A stretch of DNA of 64,000 nucleotides from Opitutus sp. Lineage in GTDB: Bacteria; Verrucomicrobiota; Verrucomicrobiae; Opitutales; Opitutaceae. The translations under genes and the position numbers were made by a program. Below, piece by piece: positions 8,348-16,692 of the stretch (its first letter is position 1; each line of letters starts with the position of its first letter). The DNA lies in NCBI GenBank assembly GCA_009695065.1, contig SIBR01000012.1, positions 1 through 64,000 of the forward strand, read 5' to 3'. The notes beneath the pieces were generated by a model. That model was given only the letters and a program-made list of their open reading frames with translations. It was not told the origin of the DNA and made no database searches.

Positions 8348-9415
8348 ATGACCCCTGCATCTCCTTGCCTGCGCACTTCCGGCAATCTCCCCCACTACCG
8401 CCGGGCGGCCGTGCGCTCCGTGACCGGCGCCATCCTCGGTCTGCTCGCGTTGCCTCTGCTGGCCGCCCCAGCGCCGAATTGGACCAAGGAGGTGGAACAT
8501 GCGGCGTGGAAGGCCCGCGATTCGTCCGGCGAAACCGTTTTCAAGGACCAGCTCTGGCTGATGGGAGGTTGGTTCGATTCCTACCACGAACCGCCCCGCG
8601 ATGTCTGGAACTCCGCCGACGGCAAGTCGTGGAAGCTGGTGACCGCGGCCGCGCCGTGGCGCCACGCCGACCTGCCCATGACCACCGCGTCCGCCGACCG
8701 CATGTGGATGATGGGCGGCTGGCATAACGGGCGCCTGCCGGACGCCTCGGCCAGCAATCAGGTGTGGTCCACGCGCGACGGCGCCAAATGGGAACTCGTG
8801 ACCGAACACGCCGGCTGGAGTCCCCGCATCGCGGCCGGATGTGAGTATTTCAACGGCAGGCTCTGGATCGTCGGCGGCGTGGAAAAATATTATTTCGGCG
8901 ACGAGAAGAGCCTGAAGAACGACGTCTGGTCTTCTAGCGATGGCAAAACATGGGAGAGCGCCACGGATGCCGCGCCGTGGGCGCCCCGCGCCTACCATCA
9001 GGTCGTCGCCTTTCGCGGCAAGCTCTGGGTGTTGGGCGGCGGCAACTACCTTCCGGGTTACAAGGCGTTCAACGACGTCTGGTCCTCGCCCGACGGCAAG
9101 AACTGGACCCAGACCACCGAGCGCGCGCCGTGGAATCCGCGGATGTGGTTTTCCGCCGTCGTCTATCGGGACCGCCTTTGGGTGCTCGGCGGATGGTCGA
9201 ACAATCCCTCACTGAACTGGAACGATGTCTGGTGCACGGAGAACGGCCGCGACTGGCATCAACTGGAGACAAAGGACATCTGGTCCAAGCGTCACGAGCA
9301 GTCGGCCTACGTGCTCCACGACAAGATCTGGGTCGCAGCGGGTAACGCCCGGCCGCTTCAGAACGATGTCTGGTCCCTCACTCTGCCCACCGACTGGGGC
9401 AAGCAGGGAAAGTAA
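8348..9415 (+). CDS. Secreted kelch-repeat protein
   Basis: A 355-residue protein with a somewhat long N-terminus, a signal-type hydrophobic segment (VTGAILGLLALPLLAAPAP, about residues 24-42) and then a beta-propeller of kelch-like blades. The blade motif is seen at least five times as DVW.S.DG..W (DVWNSADGKSW, QVWSTRDGAKW, DVWSSSDGKTW, DVWSSPDGKNW, DVWCTENGRDW), each followed or preceded by a GG dyad (LWLMGGW, LWIVGG, LWVLGGG, LWVLGGW). No catalytic residues are recognisable; such propellers usually serve binding or sialidase/galactose-oxidase-like roles. A start at a later codon closer to the signal peptide is possible. Confidence 0.88.
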   Translation: MTPASPCLRTSGNLPHYRRAAVRSVTGAILGLLALPLLAAPAPNWTKEVEHAAWKARDSSGETVFKDQLWLMGGWFDSYHEPPRDVWNSADGKSWKLVTAAAPWRHADLPMTTASADRMWMMGGWHNGRLPDASASNQVWSTRDGAKWELVTEHAGWSPRIAAGCEYFNGRLWIVGGVEKYYFGDEKSLKNDVWSSSDGKTWESATDAAPWAPRAYHQVVAFRGKLWVLGGGNYLPGYKAFNDVWSSPDGKNWTQTTERAPWNPRMWFSAVVYRDRLWVLGGWSNNPSLNWNDVWCTENGRDWHQLETKDIWSKRHEQSAYVLHDKIWVAAGNARPLQNDVWSLTLPTDWGKQGK

Positions 9416-9460
9416 TCTCTCCCCGCCCCGGCCCGGCCGCGTGCGCAGCCGGGCCGGGGC

Positions 9461-9490
9461 AAAAAAACGCCGCCGGAATTCGGCGGCGTT
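9461..9490 (-). terminator. Intrinsic terminator of the cytochrome b562-like gene
   Basis: A 10-bp perfect stem (AACGCCGCCG / CGGCGGCGTT) with a 5-nt loop lies 19 bp past the leftward gene's stop; on the minus strand the stem runs into seven T residues. It lies between two convergent genes and may also stop the kelch transcript, though no T run follows on the plus side. Confidence 0.8.
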
Positions 9491-9508
9491 CGGTTCGAAC
9501 AAAAAGGC

Positions 9509-9958
9509 TCAGCCCTTCTTCTTCTTCTCTTTCTTGAAGTCGGTGTGCCCTTCTTTTTGGTCCTGTTTCACCGTCGCGAGCAGCGTTTGCGCCTCGGCAT
9601 TGTTGCCAGCCTTGATCGCGGCCTCGAGTTTGCCGAGATCGGCCAGGAAGCTCTTCATCTTGGCGCGATAGTCGGCGACGAACTTTGCCTGCTTGTCGGC
9701 CGGAACCAGTTTTTTCCGCTCCGGATCGAGCTTCGTCGAAGCCTCGGCATGTTCGCGGATGATCGCGATTTGCTTCAGCGAATCCTCATTCTTGGCAGCA
9801 TCCTTGACCTGACGTCCAAGCCGGCGGAAGGCGCCGCTCATTTTTTCCATATGCTTGCCCAGCTCGGTCTCGGGCTCCTTGCCAGAGTCCTGCGCCTGAA
9901 CGCCGAGCACAGCGGCCACGGCACAAATAATCGTGATGGTGAGAAGACGGATTTTCAT
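9509..9958 (-). CDS. Exported cytochrome b562-like four-helix protein
   Basis: A 149-residue protein with a signal peptide (cleavage near VQAQ, residue 23) and an all-helical mature part that matches the cytochrome b562 fold: helix 1 begins TELGKHMEKMSGAF and the last helix reads NNAEAQTLLATVKQDQKEGH. In E. coli cytochrome b562 the haem is bound by a Met in helix 1 and a His in helix 4; candidates here are Met37 and His138. The CXXCH of cytochrome c' is absent, so any haem would be non-covalent. The C-terminus is a Lys-rich tail. ATG at 9958 gives the signal peptide. Its role, perhaps periplasmic electron transfer, is not shown. Confidence 0.72.
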   Translation of the reverse strand: MKIRLLTITIICAVAAVLGVQAQDSGKEPETELGKHMEKMSGAFRRLGRQVKDAAKNEDSLKQIAIIREHAEASTKLDPERKKLVPADKQAKFVADYRAKMKSFLADLGKLEAAIKAGNNAEAQTLLATVKQDQKEGHTDFKKEKKKKG

Positions 9959-10040
9959 GAATTTGGTTGATGGGGGTTCGAACGAACGGGGTGGAAAAAA
10001 TCCGGACGCTGCGCCGAGGGCAATCGGATTCGCGCCATCA

Positions 10041-10160
10041 AGTGTAGTGTCCCTCAATTGACTCGGCATAAGCAGGATAATTCTCGCGGGTATTGCCGCA
10101 CAACTGGCTGCGGCTTCCCTCTCAAATTCAAATGACGACCTAATTGCGGGACACTACACT
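10041..10160. repeat. MITE-like element with 19-bp terminal inverted repeats
   Basis: A 120-bp segment begins AGTGTAGTGTCCCTCAATT and ends with the reverse complement of AGTGTAGTGTCCCGCAATT: 18 of 19 bases match. The similarity continues weakly inward. There is no gene inside and GC content is lower than around it. It sits between the divergent cytochrome b562-like and hydrolase genes. No clear target-site duplication was found. This size and structure suit a miniature inverted-repeat transposable element moved by a transposase elsewhere in the genome. Confidence 0.72.
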
Positions 10161-10253
10161 AGGTTTTGCGTCCGTCCCCAAAAGCACCCAAGATGCGCTT
10201 CGCCAGGCTTCCCCCACCAGGCCATTCCGGCCCGCTTTCCGGCCCTCTCGCCT

Positions 10254-11138
10254 ATGAACCCCCCTTTACTTCTCGCCGTCCTGTCACTTGCGACAGCCTT
10301 GTCCGCCCCTGCCCAGGATTGGGCCCGGGTCCGCCTCGACAAAACTCCGCGCCACACCGAGTGGGTCAAGGTCGCCCACGGCAAACGCGAGGTAAACGCC
10401 TTCATCACCTACCCCGAGGTGAAAGCCACGGCCACGGCCGTAATTGTAATCCATGAAAACCGGGGTCTTACGGATTGGGATCGCAGCGTGACCGACCAGC
10501 TCGCGGAGGCCGGTTATATTGCCATCGCCCCGGATCTGCTCTCGGGCATGGCGCCGAACGGCGGCAGCACCCCGGACTTCGCCAGCCGCGACGCCATCGG
10601 GAAGGCGTTTTCGTCGCTGCCGCCCGATCAGGTCACGGCCGACCTGAAAGCCGTGCTCGGCTATGTGAGCCGGCTTCCCGCGTGCAACGGCAAGGTCGCG
10701 GTTGACGGTTTCTGCTGGGGCGGCGGCCAGACCTTCCGGTTCGCCACCAACGAACCGTCCATCAAGGCCGCGCTCGTCTTTTACGGTCCGGCACCCAAGG
10801 ACGACGATCTCGCCCGCATCGCCTGTCCGGTGTTCGGCTTCTACGGCGGCAACGACGCGCGCATCAATGCCTCGATTCCAAAAATTACCGACCTCATGAG
10901 AGCCGCCGCCAAATCCTACGAGCCGGTCATCTATGACGGCTTCATGCGCGCCGGCGAAACGCCGCCACCCGCCGCCGATGCCGGCCAGAAAGCGCTGGAC
11001 GACTTTGCCGCCAACAAGAAGGCGCGCGACGAGGGCTGGAAGCGGGTGAAGGCGATTCTCGGCCGGATCCAAACCAGGAACCCGGCCGACCTGATCACCC
11101 GGGTATTTCGTTCGCTCCTCCTTCCCGCCTCTCCATGA
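10254..11138 (+). CDS. Exported dienelactone-hydrolase-family protein lacking the catalytic His
   Basis: A 294-residue alpha/beta hydrolase with a signal peptide (MNPPLLLAVLSLATALSAPA). The DLH core is clear: VIVIHENRGLTDW, then the nucleophile motif GFCWGGG with Cys154, and the acid GGNDAR with Asp201. The family normally ends with YDGAGHGFMR, whose His completes the triad; here residues 227-232 read YDGFMR, so four residues including that His are missing. The downstream RAGE and NKKARDEGWKR sequences are intact. The protein may be inactive or use another residue. Its stop overlaps the next start (ATGA), which implies translational coupling to the peptidase-like gene. Confidence 0.88.
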   Translation: MNPPLLLAVLSLATALSAPAQDWARVRLDKTPRHTEWVKVAHGKREVNAFITYPEVKATATAVIVIHENRGLTDWDRSVTDQLAEAGYIAIAPDLLSGMAPNGGSTPDFASRDAIGKAFSSLPPDQVTADLKAVLGYVSRLPACNGKVAVDGFCWGGGQTFRFATNEPSIKAALVFYGPAPKDDDLARIACPVFGFYGGNDARINASIPKITDLMRAAAKSYEPVIYDGFMRAGETPPPAADAGQKALDDFAANKKARDEGWKRVKAILGRIQTRNPADLITRVFRSLLLPASP

Positions 11139-13132
11139 AAATATTTCACCGCCTTGGCGCGCTCTCGAGTTTCGTCCTTTTGACGGCAGCGCTGCTGGCG
11201 CCCTCCGCCTCCGCCCAACCGCCGCCCGCTTCGCGTCTTCCCCCCGCCGGGATCGCCGTTCCCGAAGCCGACCGCACCGAACTTGCCGCCGGCGCCGCGG
11301 CGCTCCGGACGGAAATCGATGCGCTCGCCGGACAGCTCGCCTCGAACTCGCGGCTCTCCGCGCTGCTGCCCGATATCGAAGTCCTCCACAAGGCCGTCGA
11401 CTGGGCGCTGCGCTACGACGAATTCTTCGCTCCCAATCAGATTCCGTACGCGCGGCACCTGCTGGATCTGGGTCGCGAACGCGCGGCGCAGCTCCGTGCC
11501 GGATCCGCGCCGTGGACCGAGGCCGCCGGCCTCGTCATCCGCGGCCACCGCTCGAAGCTCGACGGCTCGGTGCAGCCCTACGCGCTGGTGATTCCGCCCG
11601 ACTGGAAACGCGGCGCCGGCCCCGCGCGCCGGCTCGACGTTGTGCTTTCCGGCCGCAACGAAAAGCGCACGGAACTCGCGTTCATCGCGGAGCACGAAAA
11701 AAATCCCGGTCAGCTCGTACCCCCGGGGGCGATCCTGCTCTATCCCTACGGCCGGTTTTGCAACGCCACGAAGTTTGCCGGCGAAGTCGATGTGTTCGAG
11801 GCGCTACAGGCCGTCCGCCGCTACTACAAGATCGACGGCAACCGCATCGTCGTCCGCGGCTTTTCCATGGGCGGCGGCAGCACGTGGCACCTGACCACGC
11901 ATTTTCCGGGTGTGTGGGCCGCTTCTTCTCCGGGAGCCGGCTTCGCCGAAACCGCCATCTACACCAAGGCCCTCGAACCCGGCAAACCCGAGCGCACCTG
12001 GTGGGAGCAAAAACTCTGGCGCTGGTATGACGCCACCGGTTACGCCGCCAACCTGCGCGGCGTTCCCACCGTCGCCTACGTCGGCGAACTCGATCCGGCG
12101 ATCGACGCCATGCGGGCGATGGAAAAAGCCGTGGCCGGCGAGGGCCTCAAACTCGAGATGCTGATCGGGCCGCAAACCGCGCACAAATATCATCCCGAGA
12201 CGCTTGCCACCATGGCCGCCCGCCTCGACGAAATCATCGCCCGCGGACGAGCGGAGTGGCCGCTCGAGGATCACTTCACCACTTACACGTTGCGCTATTC
12301 CAGCTCGAGCCGCGTCAAGATCATGGAGTTGGAAAAACAATGGGAACGCGCCGACGTCGACGTGCGTTTCCCCACGCCCAACCATCTGGTCGTGCAGACG
12401 AAGAACGTCGTCGTGTTCAGCGTCATCCTGCAAACCGCCGAGGGCCTCAAGGTCACGGTCGACGGCCAGGACGTGCCCTTCGGCGAGATCACGCCTTACT
12501 ACTGGCTCGTGAAGGAGGGCGGCCGCTGGCTCTTCAAGGACAAGACCTTCACCGGTCCGCGCTGGCGCGAACAGACCCGCAAGATGCCCGGTCTCAGTGG
12601 CCCGATCGACGACGCTTTCATGGAGCCCTTCGTCTTCGTCCGGCCCACGGGCCAGCCGCTCAACGCGGCCGTCGGCCGGTGGAGCGCGCAGGAATTGGCG
12701 CACGCGGTCAAAATGTGGCGCGACATCTTTCGCGCCGACGTGGCGGTCAAGGATGACACCGCGATCACCGCGGCCGACCTCGCCAACAAGCATCTGATCC
12801 TGTGGGGCGACCCCTCCTCGAACGCCGTGCTGGCAAAAATGGCCACCCAGCTTCCGGTGATATGGAATGCGCAGCAGCTCGTTTTTCGCGGCCAGACCTA
12901 CGACGCGGCCCACCACGCCCCGGTCCTGATCTTTCCGAATCCGCTCAGCACGCAGCAACGCTACGTGGTGCTCAACAGCGGTATCGATTTCCGCGACGAC
13001 GCGTATGGTTCCAACGCGCTGCAAACGCCCAAGCTGCCGGACTACGCGATCGTCGATTTGCGCACGCCAGCCGACAAACGCTGGCCGGGCAAGATCGTCG
13101 ACGCGGGATTTTTCGACGAGGCCTGGAAATAA
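11135..13132 (+). CDS. Exported prolyl-oligopeptidase-like serine hydrolase
   Basis: A 665-residue protein with a signal peptide (FVLLTAALLAPSASA). A helical N-terminal region (about 35-130) is followed by an alpha/beta-hydrolase domain: nucleophile elbow GFSMGGGSTWH, probable acid in YVGELDPAID and His in TAHKYHPETL. The C-terminal half (about 385-665) is beta-rich, with RYSSSSRVKIMELEKQWERADV and a later WGDPSSNAVLAKM segment seen in large secreted esterase/peptidase proteins of this phylum. Substrate unknown: peptides or acylated sugars are both possible. The start overlaps the upstream stop by 4 bp, so the two hydrolases form one operon. Confidence 0.87.
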   Translation: MKIFHRLGALSSFVLLTAALLAPSASAQPPPASRLPPAGIAVPEADRTELAAGAAALRTEIDALAGQLASNSRLSALLPDIEVLHKAVDWALRYDEFFAPNQIPYARHLLDLGRERAAQLRAGSAPWTEAAGLVIRGHRSKLDGSVQPYALVIPPDWKRGAGPARRLDVVLSGRNEKRTELAFIAEHEKNPGQLVPPGAILLYPYGRFCNATKFAGEVDVFEALQAVRRYYKIDGNRIVVRGFSMGGGSTWHLTTHFPGVWAASSPGAGFAETAIYTKALEPGKPERTWWEQKLWRWYDATGYAANLRGVPTVAYVGELDPAIDAMRAMEKAVAGEGLKLEMLIGPQTAHKYHPETLATMAARLDEIIARGRAEWPLEDHFTTYTLRYSSSSRVKIMELEKQWERADVDVRFPTPNHLVVQTKNVVVFSVILQTAEGLKVTVDGQDVPFGEITPYYWLVKEGGRWLFKDKTFTGPRWREQTRKMPGLSGPIDDAFMEPFVFVRPTGQPLNAAVGRWSAQELAHAVKMWRDIFRADVAVKDDTAITAADLANKHLILWGDPSSNAVLAKMATQLPVIWNAQQLVFRGQTYDAAHHAPVLIFPNPLSTQQRYVVLNSGIDFRDDAYGSNALQTPKLPDYAIVDLRTPADKRWPGKIVDAGFFDEAWK

Positions 13133-13168
13133 GCCCGCGGCTTGGCCGGGGCCACCCGGCATCCTGAA

Positions 13169-14249
13169 CTACCCTTTGCCCTTCGCCGGCGGCGTTTTCG
13201 GCGGCGGGGTCACGGTGCCGTTGCGGAGCAGATTGCCGAGCGTCTGTTGCGCCTGCTGTTCCTGCTGCAATCGCTGGAGCACCGCAATCTGCTGCGGCGA
13301 AAGAAAGGTCTGCGCCTGCGCGAGCGCGGCGCTGGAGATCACCACGGTGTTGGTCGAACCGATCCCGAGGCCGGAGACGCTGCCCGGCAGCGCAGCGACG
13401 GGTTCCGCCTGCCGCGCTTCCTAGACCGCGTTCTTCCGGCCGGAGGCCGGGTTCTTCGCCGCCGGCGGCGGGCCGCTGGTGGCCAGGAGCTGCACGAGTT
13501 GGTCGGACTGGTGTGCGCTGAGCGGAGTCGTGGTATAGCTGAGCCGCTGGGCGATCTGATCCACGGTTTCGCGCTGCGGCGCCGTGCGCTCGAAGTTCTG
13601 GAGCTGATTGAAACGCTGCGGACCCAGCAGTTCCTTGAGACTGTTCGTGATTTCCTTCTGCGTCGATCGCGCCACGTCATTGGCCACCCGGCGGGCGTCG
13701 GGGCCCGTGAGTCCCTGATCGCGCGCCGCGAGCATCGCATCCGCAAACGCGTTCTGGCGGTCCGCCAGCAGCCCCTGCAACCGCATGAGTTCCTCCGGCG
13801 AAAGCTTCATTTTTTTGAAGAGGCCGGCGAATTTCGCATCGATTTTGCCGCGCTGCTGCAATGCCAGCATGCGCTGGAATTCCGGCAGGTCGGCCAATGC
13901 CGCGAGCAGTTCGAGGTCTTCCTCGCGCTTGGAGTCGGGCCGGGCCTCACCCGCCGCCAGGCTGGCCAGCAAACGCGCTTCGTCCAATTTTCGGACCTCC
14001 GCCTCCTTTTTCGCGGCCGCTGCCCGCTTCCATCCCGCCCGATCCGGAGCGCACCGCGGTCAGCGCGGCCTGTAGCTGACGATTGCGGCGGCGAAGCTCC
14101 GCGAGCCGCGCTTCGAACGCCGCCCGCTCGTCGCCGTTCAGCGCCATCGTGCGCCCGGCGACGAGTTCGCGCGATTGCCGCCAGGCCAGCAGGGTCACAC
14201 CGGCAAGGGCCACGGCCAGCCCGACGAAAAGAGAGGTTCGAACGCGCAC
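13169..14249 (-). pseudogene. Broken gene for a membrane-anchored helical protein (frameshift plus in-frame stop)
   Basis: The gene starts at ATG 14249 with a membrane anchor (MRVRTSLFVGLAVALAGVTLLAW) and a coiled coil (FEARLAELRRRNRQLQAAL). Near 14040 the frame shifts by one base: the next frame carries on naturally with AAAKKEAEVRKLDEARLLASL and a long helical region (LPEFQRMLALQQRGKIDAKF, SPEELMRLQGLLADRQNAF, ELLGPQRFNQLQNFE). A TAG at 13423-13421 then interrupts this frame, yet 83 further codons read as protein (VVISSAALAQAQTFLSPQQ, LQRLQQEQQAQQTLGNLL) to a stop at 13169. The original product was about 360 residues. Function unknown. Confidence 0.8.
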
Positions 14250-14316
14250 GACGGACAGCTAGACGTGAACTCCCGGAGTGGGGTTTCAAGCGTTTCCCGT
14301 CGCGGGGACCGGATAC

Positions 14317-14350
14317 AAAAAAACCGCCGCGAGCGAACTCGCGGCGGTTT
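14317..14350 (-). terminator. Intrinsic terminator of the SWIB gene
   Basis: A perfect 13-bp stem (AAACCGCCGCGAG / CTCGCGGCGGTTT) with a CGAA loop; on the minus strand it is followed by a run of seven T residues. It lies 22 bp after the SWIB stop codon. Confidence 0.88.
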
Positions 14351-14371
14351 CGAAATAAAGCGACGCTGCCT

Positions 14372-14641
14372 TTAGGAAACGTGACCCGAGACGAGCTTGG
14401 TCATCTCGAACATCGAGACGGACTTCTTCTTGTTGAAGATCGGGAGGAACTTGTCATCCGCGTTAATCTGCGTGCGGACCTTCTTGTCCTGCAGACCATT
14501 CTTCTTGATGTAGGCCCAGAGCTTCTTGGTGAGCTCCGTGCGGGGCAACGGGGCCGCGCCGACGATCGCCGCGAGCGCGGCGTCAGGCGTGACCGGTTTC
14601 ATGAATGCTGCATTGGGCTTACGAGCTGATTTTTTAGCCAT
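14372..14641 (-). CDS. SWIB/MDM2 domain protein
   Basis: An 89-residue basic protein that is almost only a SWIB domain: MKPVTPDAALAAIVG, LPRTELTKKLWAYIKKNGLQD, KVRTQINADDKFLPIF and SVSMFEMTKLVSGHV are all standard SWIB elements. Lys-rich ends suggest nucleic-acid association. SWIB domains are eukaryotic chromatin modules that also occur, alone or fused to topoisomerase I, in Chlamydiae and other PVC bacteria; the function in bacteria is not settled. The leader upstream of the ATG is AT-rich compared with the surroundings and lacks a Shine-Dalgarno motif. A strong terminator follows. Confidence 0.95.
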   Translation of the reverse strand: MAKKSARKPNAAFMKPVTPDAALAAIVGAAPLPRTELTKKLWAYIKKNGLQDKKVRTQINADDKFLPIFNKKKSVSMFEMTKLVSGHVS

Positions 14642-14841
14642 AATTATTTTTGGTTTTAGAATACTTCCCTCGAGGACAAAGCACTTTTAGAGGGAAATTC
14701 CCCGGTTTGCATAGGAAAATCGGCAATCTTCTAGAGGTATACCAGCGATCCCTCCCTCGTGGAAATACCCCGCCGCGACCTCCGTTCACGAAAATCCACT
14801 CCGGCCCGGCACATTTTTCGCCCGAGCGCCGGTGGCACGGA

Positions 14842-16692
14842 TCAACCGGCCGCCCGGTCGTCGACCTGCACGAATTGCCGGTAGAGCGCCGCGTAGTGCC
14901 CGCCTTGGGTGAGCAATTCGACATGCGTGCCCCGTTCGATCACCCGGCCCTGATCCAGCACGAGCACGAGATCCGCATGACGGATCGTGCTCAGCCGGTG
15001 GGCCACGACAAAACTCGTACGGCCCCGCAACAACTCCAACAGCGCCCGCTGCAATCGCGCCTCTGTCATGGCGTCGATCGAGCTCGTCGCCTCGTCGAGA
15101 ATCATCAGCCGCGGATCGGCGAGCAACGCCCGCGTGAAACACACCAGCTGGCGCTGGCCCACGGACAAACTCGCCCCGCGCTCACCCACCTCGGTGTGCA
15201 AACCGCGCGGCAGATCGTCCAGGATGTCGAGACAGTCGAGCCGCGCGGCGGTGGCCCGCACTTCCGCCTCACCGGCGTCCGGACGTGCCAGCCGGATGTT
15301 GTCGAGCACGGTGCCACTGAAGAGAAAGTTCTGCTGCTGCACCATGCCCATCTGATGGTGCAGCGAACGGCTCGTGAGCGTGCGAACCTCGCGCCCGTCG
15401 AGAAAAAGTTCACCGCGCGTCGGCAGATAAAACTTGGCCGCGAGATTGATGATCGAACTTTTTCCGCTGCCCGTGTGGCCGACGAGTGCCACCGTCTGGC
15501 CGGGTTCGGCCGTGAACGACACGTCGTGCAGCACCAGCCGCTCGGCGGTGTAACCAAAGGAAATGGCTTTGAACTCCACGCGCATGCCGGTGCGTGGGAC
15601 GACCGGCAGCGGCACCGCCTTCGGATCGTCCTCCCAGTCCGGCGGACTATCGATCAGCCGGAACACCCGCTCGGCTCCCGCCATGGCCACGAGCGCCTGA
15701 TTGTACTGGTTGCCGATGATCGCGATCGGCGAGAAGAACTGGTTCGCCAGCAGGAAGAACGTGATGAGATCGCCCACGCCCATGTCGTGGTGAAACACCC
15801 GCCAGCCGCCGAATAGCAGCAGGATGGCCACGAAGAACTGACTGTTGAGCTCGAGCAGCGGCGTCAAAATCGCGGAGGTCCGCGCCAGCGCGATGCTGAA
15901 ACGCGAATGGTCCGCGAGCAGGGTGCGAAATAAACCCCCGTTGGTCTCCTGCCGCACGAAGCCCTGGGTCACCCGGATGCCGTTGACCGATTCCGCCAGC
16001 GTCGCCGTCACCCGGCTGAAGCTGTCGCTCGCCGCCCGCGAGTAGTGGCTGAGCTTCACGCGAAAATGCCGGTTGATCACCCACAAAATCGGCGCCAGCC
16101 CCATCACGACGAGAAACAGCACCCAGTCCGACCACGCCATGACCATCGCCGCGAACACCATCTGCCCGCCCTGGATCGCGCTCACGAACATGACGTCCTG
16201 GATGCCGACCCGCAGGGCTTCCACGTCGCTCGTCACCCGGCCGATGATCCGCCCCAGTTTGACGCGGTGAAAGAAGCTCATCGGCTGGCGCTGCGTCTTC
16301 GCAAAAATCTCCGCGCGCAGACCGTTCACCACCGTCTCGCCGATTTCGAGAGCGTAGCGCTGGCGGAAGTGAAACATGCCGTCCGTCCACAACGCCAGGA
16401 CGGCATACCCGACGAGGCCCCACGTCAGGCCGGCCATGTCGCCCCGGGTGATCGGGCCGTTGATGATGAGCGCGGTGATCCAGGCAAACGCCGGCAGTTG
16501 GGCCGAGCGGATGACGGTCATGACGCTGAGAACCGTGAGCTTTTTCCGCACGGGCGCCGCGTAGGTGAACAACCGCCAGATCAGCGACCATTCGAGCGGT
16601 TGCTGGATTTCCTCGTCCTCGTCGTCGTCGCGGATCCGGCGGATCAGGCCGAGATCGCGCACCTCGATTTTCCCGGGGGCCGGCGGTTTCAT
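14842..16692 (-). CDS. ABC exporter half-transporter with a canonical ATPase site
   Basis: A 616-residue type IV ABC exporter subunit: an N-terminal cytoplasmic stretch rich in acidic residues (RIRDDDEDEEIQQP), six membrane helices, then the ATPase domain with Walker A GHTGSGKSS, signature LSVGQRQLVCFTRALL, Walker B LMILDEATSSID with the catalytic Glu, and switch His (FVVAHRLSTI). Its ATG overlaps the TGA of the preceding exporter gene by 4 bp, so the two are translated together. The partner has Asp instead of the catalytic Glu, which makes the pair a heterodimeric exporter like BmrCD or TM287/288. Start set at the ATGA overlap; a longer in-frame extension upstream is only the partner gene read in the wrong frame. 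Confidence 0.95.
   Translation of the reverse strand: MKPPAPGKIEVRDLGLIRRIRDDDEDEEIQQPLEWSLIWRLFTYAAPVRKKLTVLSVMTVIRSAQLPAFAWITALIINGPITRGDMAGLTWGLVGYAVLALWTDGMFHFRQRYALEIGETVVNGLRAEIFAKTQRQPMSFFHRVKLGRIIGRVTSDVEALRVGIQDVMFVSAIQGGQMVFAAMVMAWSDWVLFLVVMGLAPILWVINRHFRVKLSHYSRAASDSFSRVTATLAESVNGIRVTQGFVRQETNGGLFRTLLADHSRFSIALARTSAILTPLLELNSQFFVAILLLFGGWRVFHHDMGVGDLITFFLLANQFFSPIAIIGNQYNQALVAMAGAERVFRLIDSPPDWEDDPKAVPLPVVPRTGMRVEFKAISFGYTAERLVLHDVSFTAEPGQTVALVGHTGSGKSSIINLAAKFYLPTRGELFLDGREVRTLTSRSLHHQMGMVQQQNFLFSGTVLDNIRLARPDAGEAEVRATAARLDCLDILDDLPRGLHTEVGERGASLSVGQRQLVCFTRALLADPRLMILDEATSSIDAMTEARLQRALLELLRGRTSFVVAHRLSTIRHADLVLVLDQGRVIERGTHVELLTQGGHYAALYRQFVQVDDRAAG

Noticed and set aside
9965..9990. 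GGTTCGAAC-like T-loop motif, possible tRNA
   Set aside because: No acceptor or anticodon stems around it; the same motif recurs in coding sequence (14236, 43324).
11804..13162. A 452-codon minus-strand frame opposite the prolyl-oligopeptidase-like gene
   Set aside because: No signal peptide or domain; the plus strand carries clear hydrolase motifs through the same region.
14642..14841. AT-richer stretch upstream of the SWIB gene as a foreign insertion
   Set aside because: Only about 200 bp, no repeats at its ends and no gene; an ordinary promoter and leader explains it.
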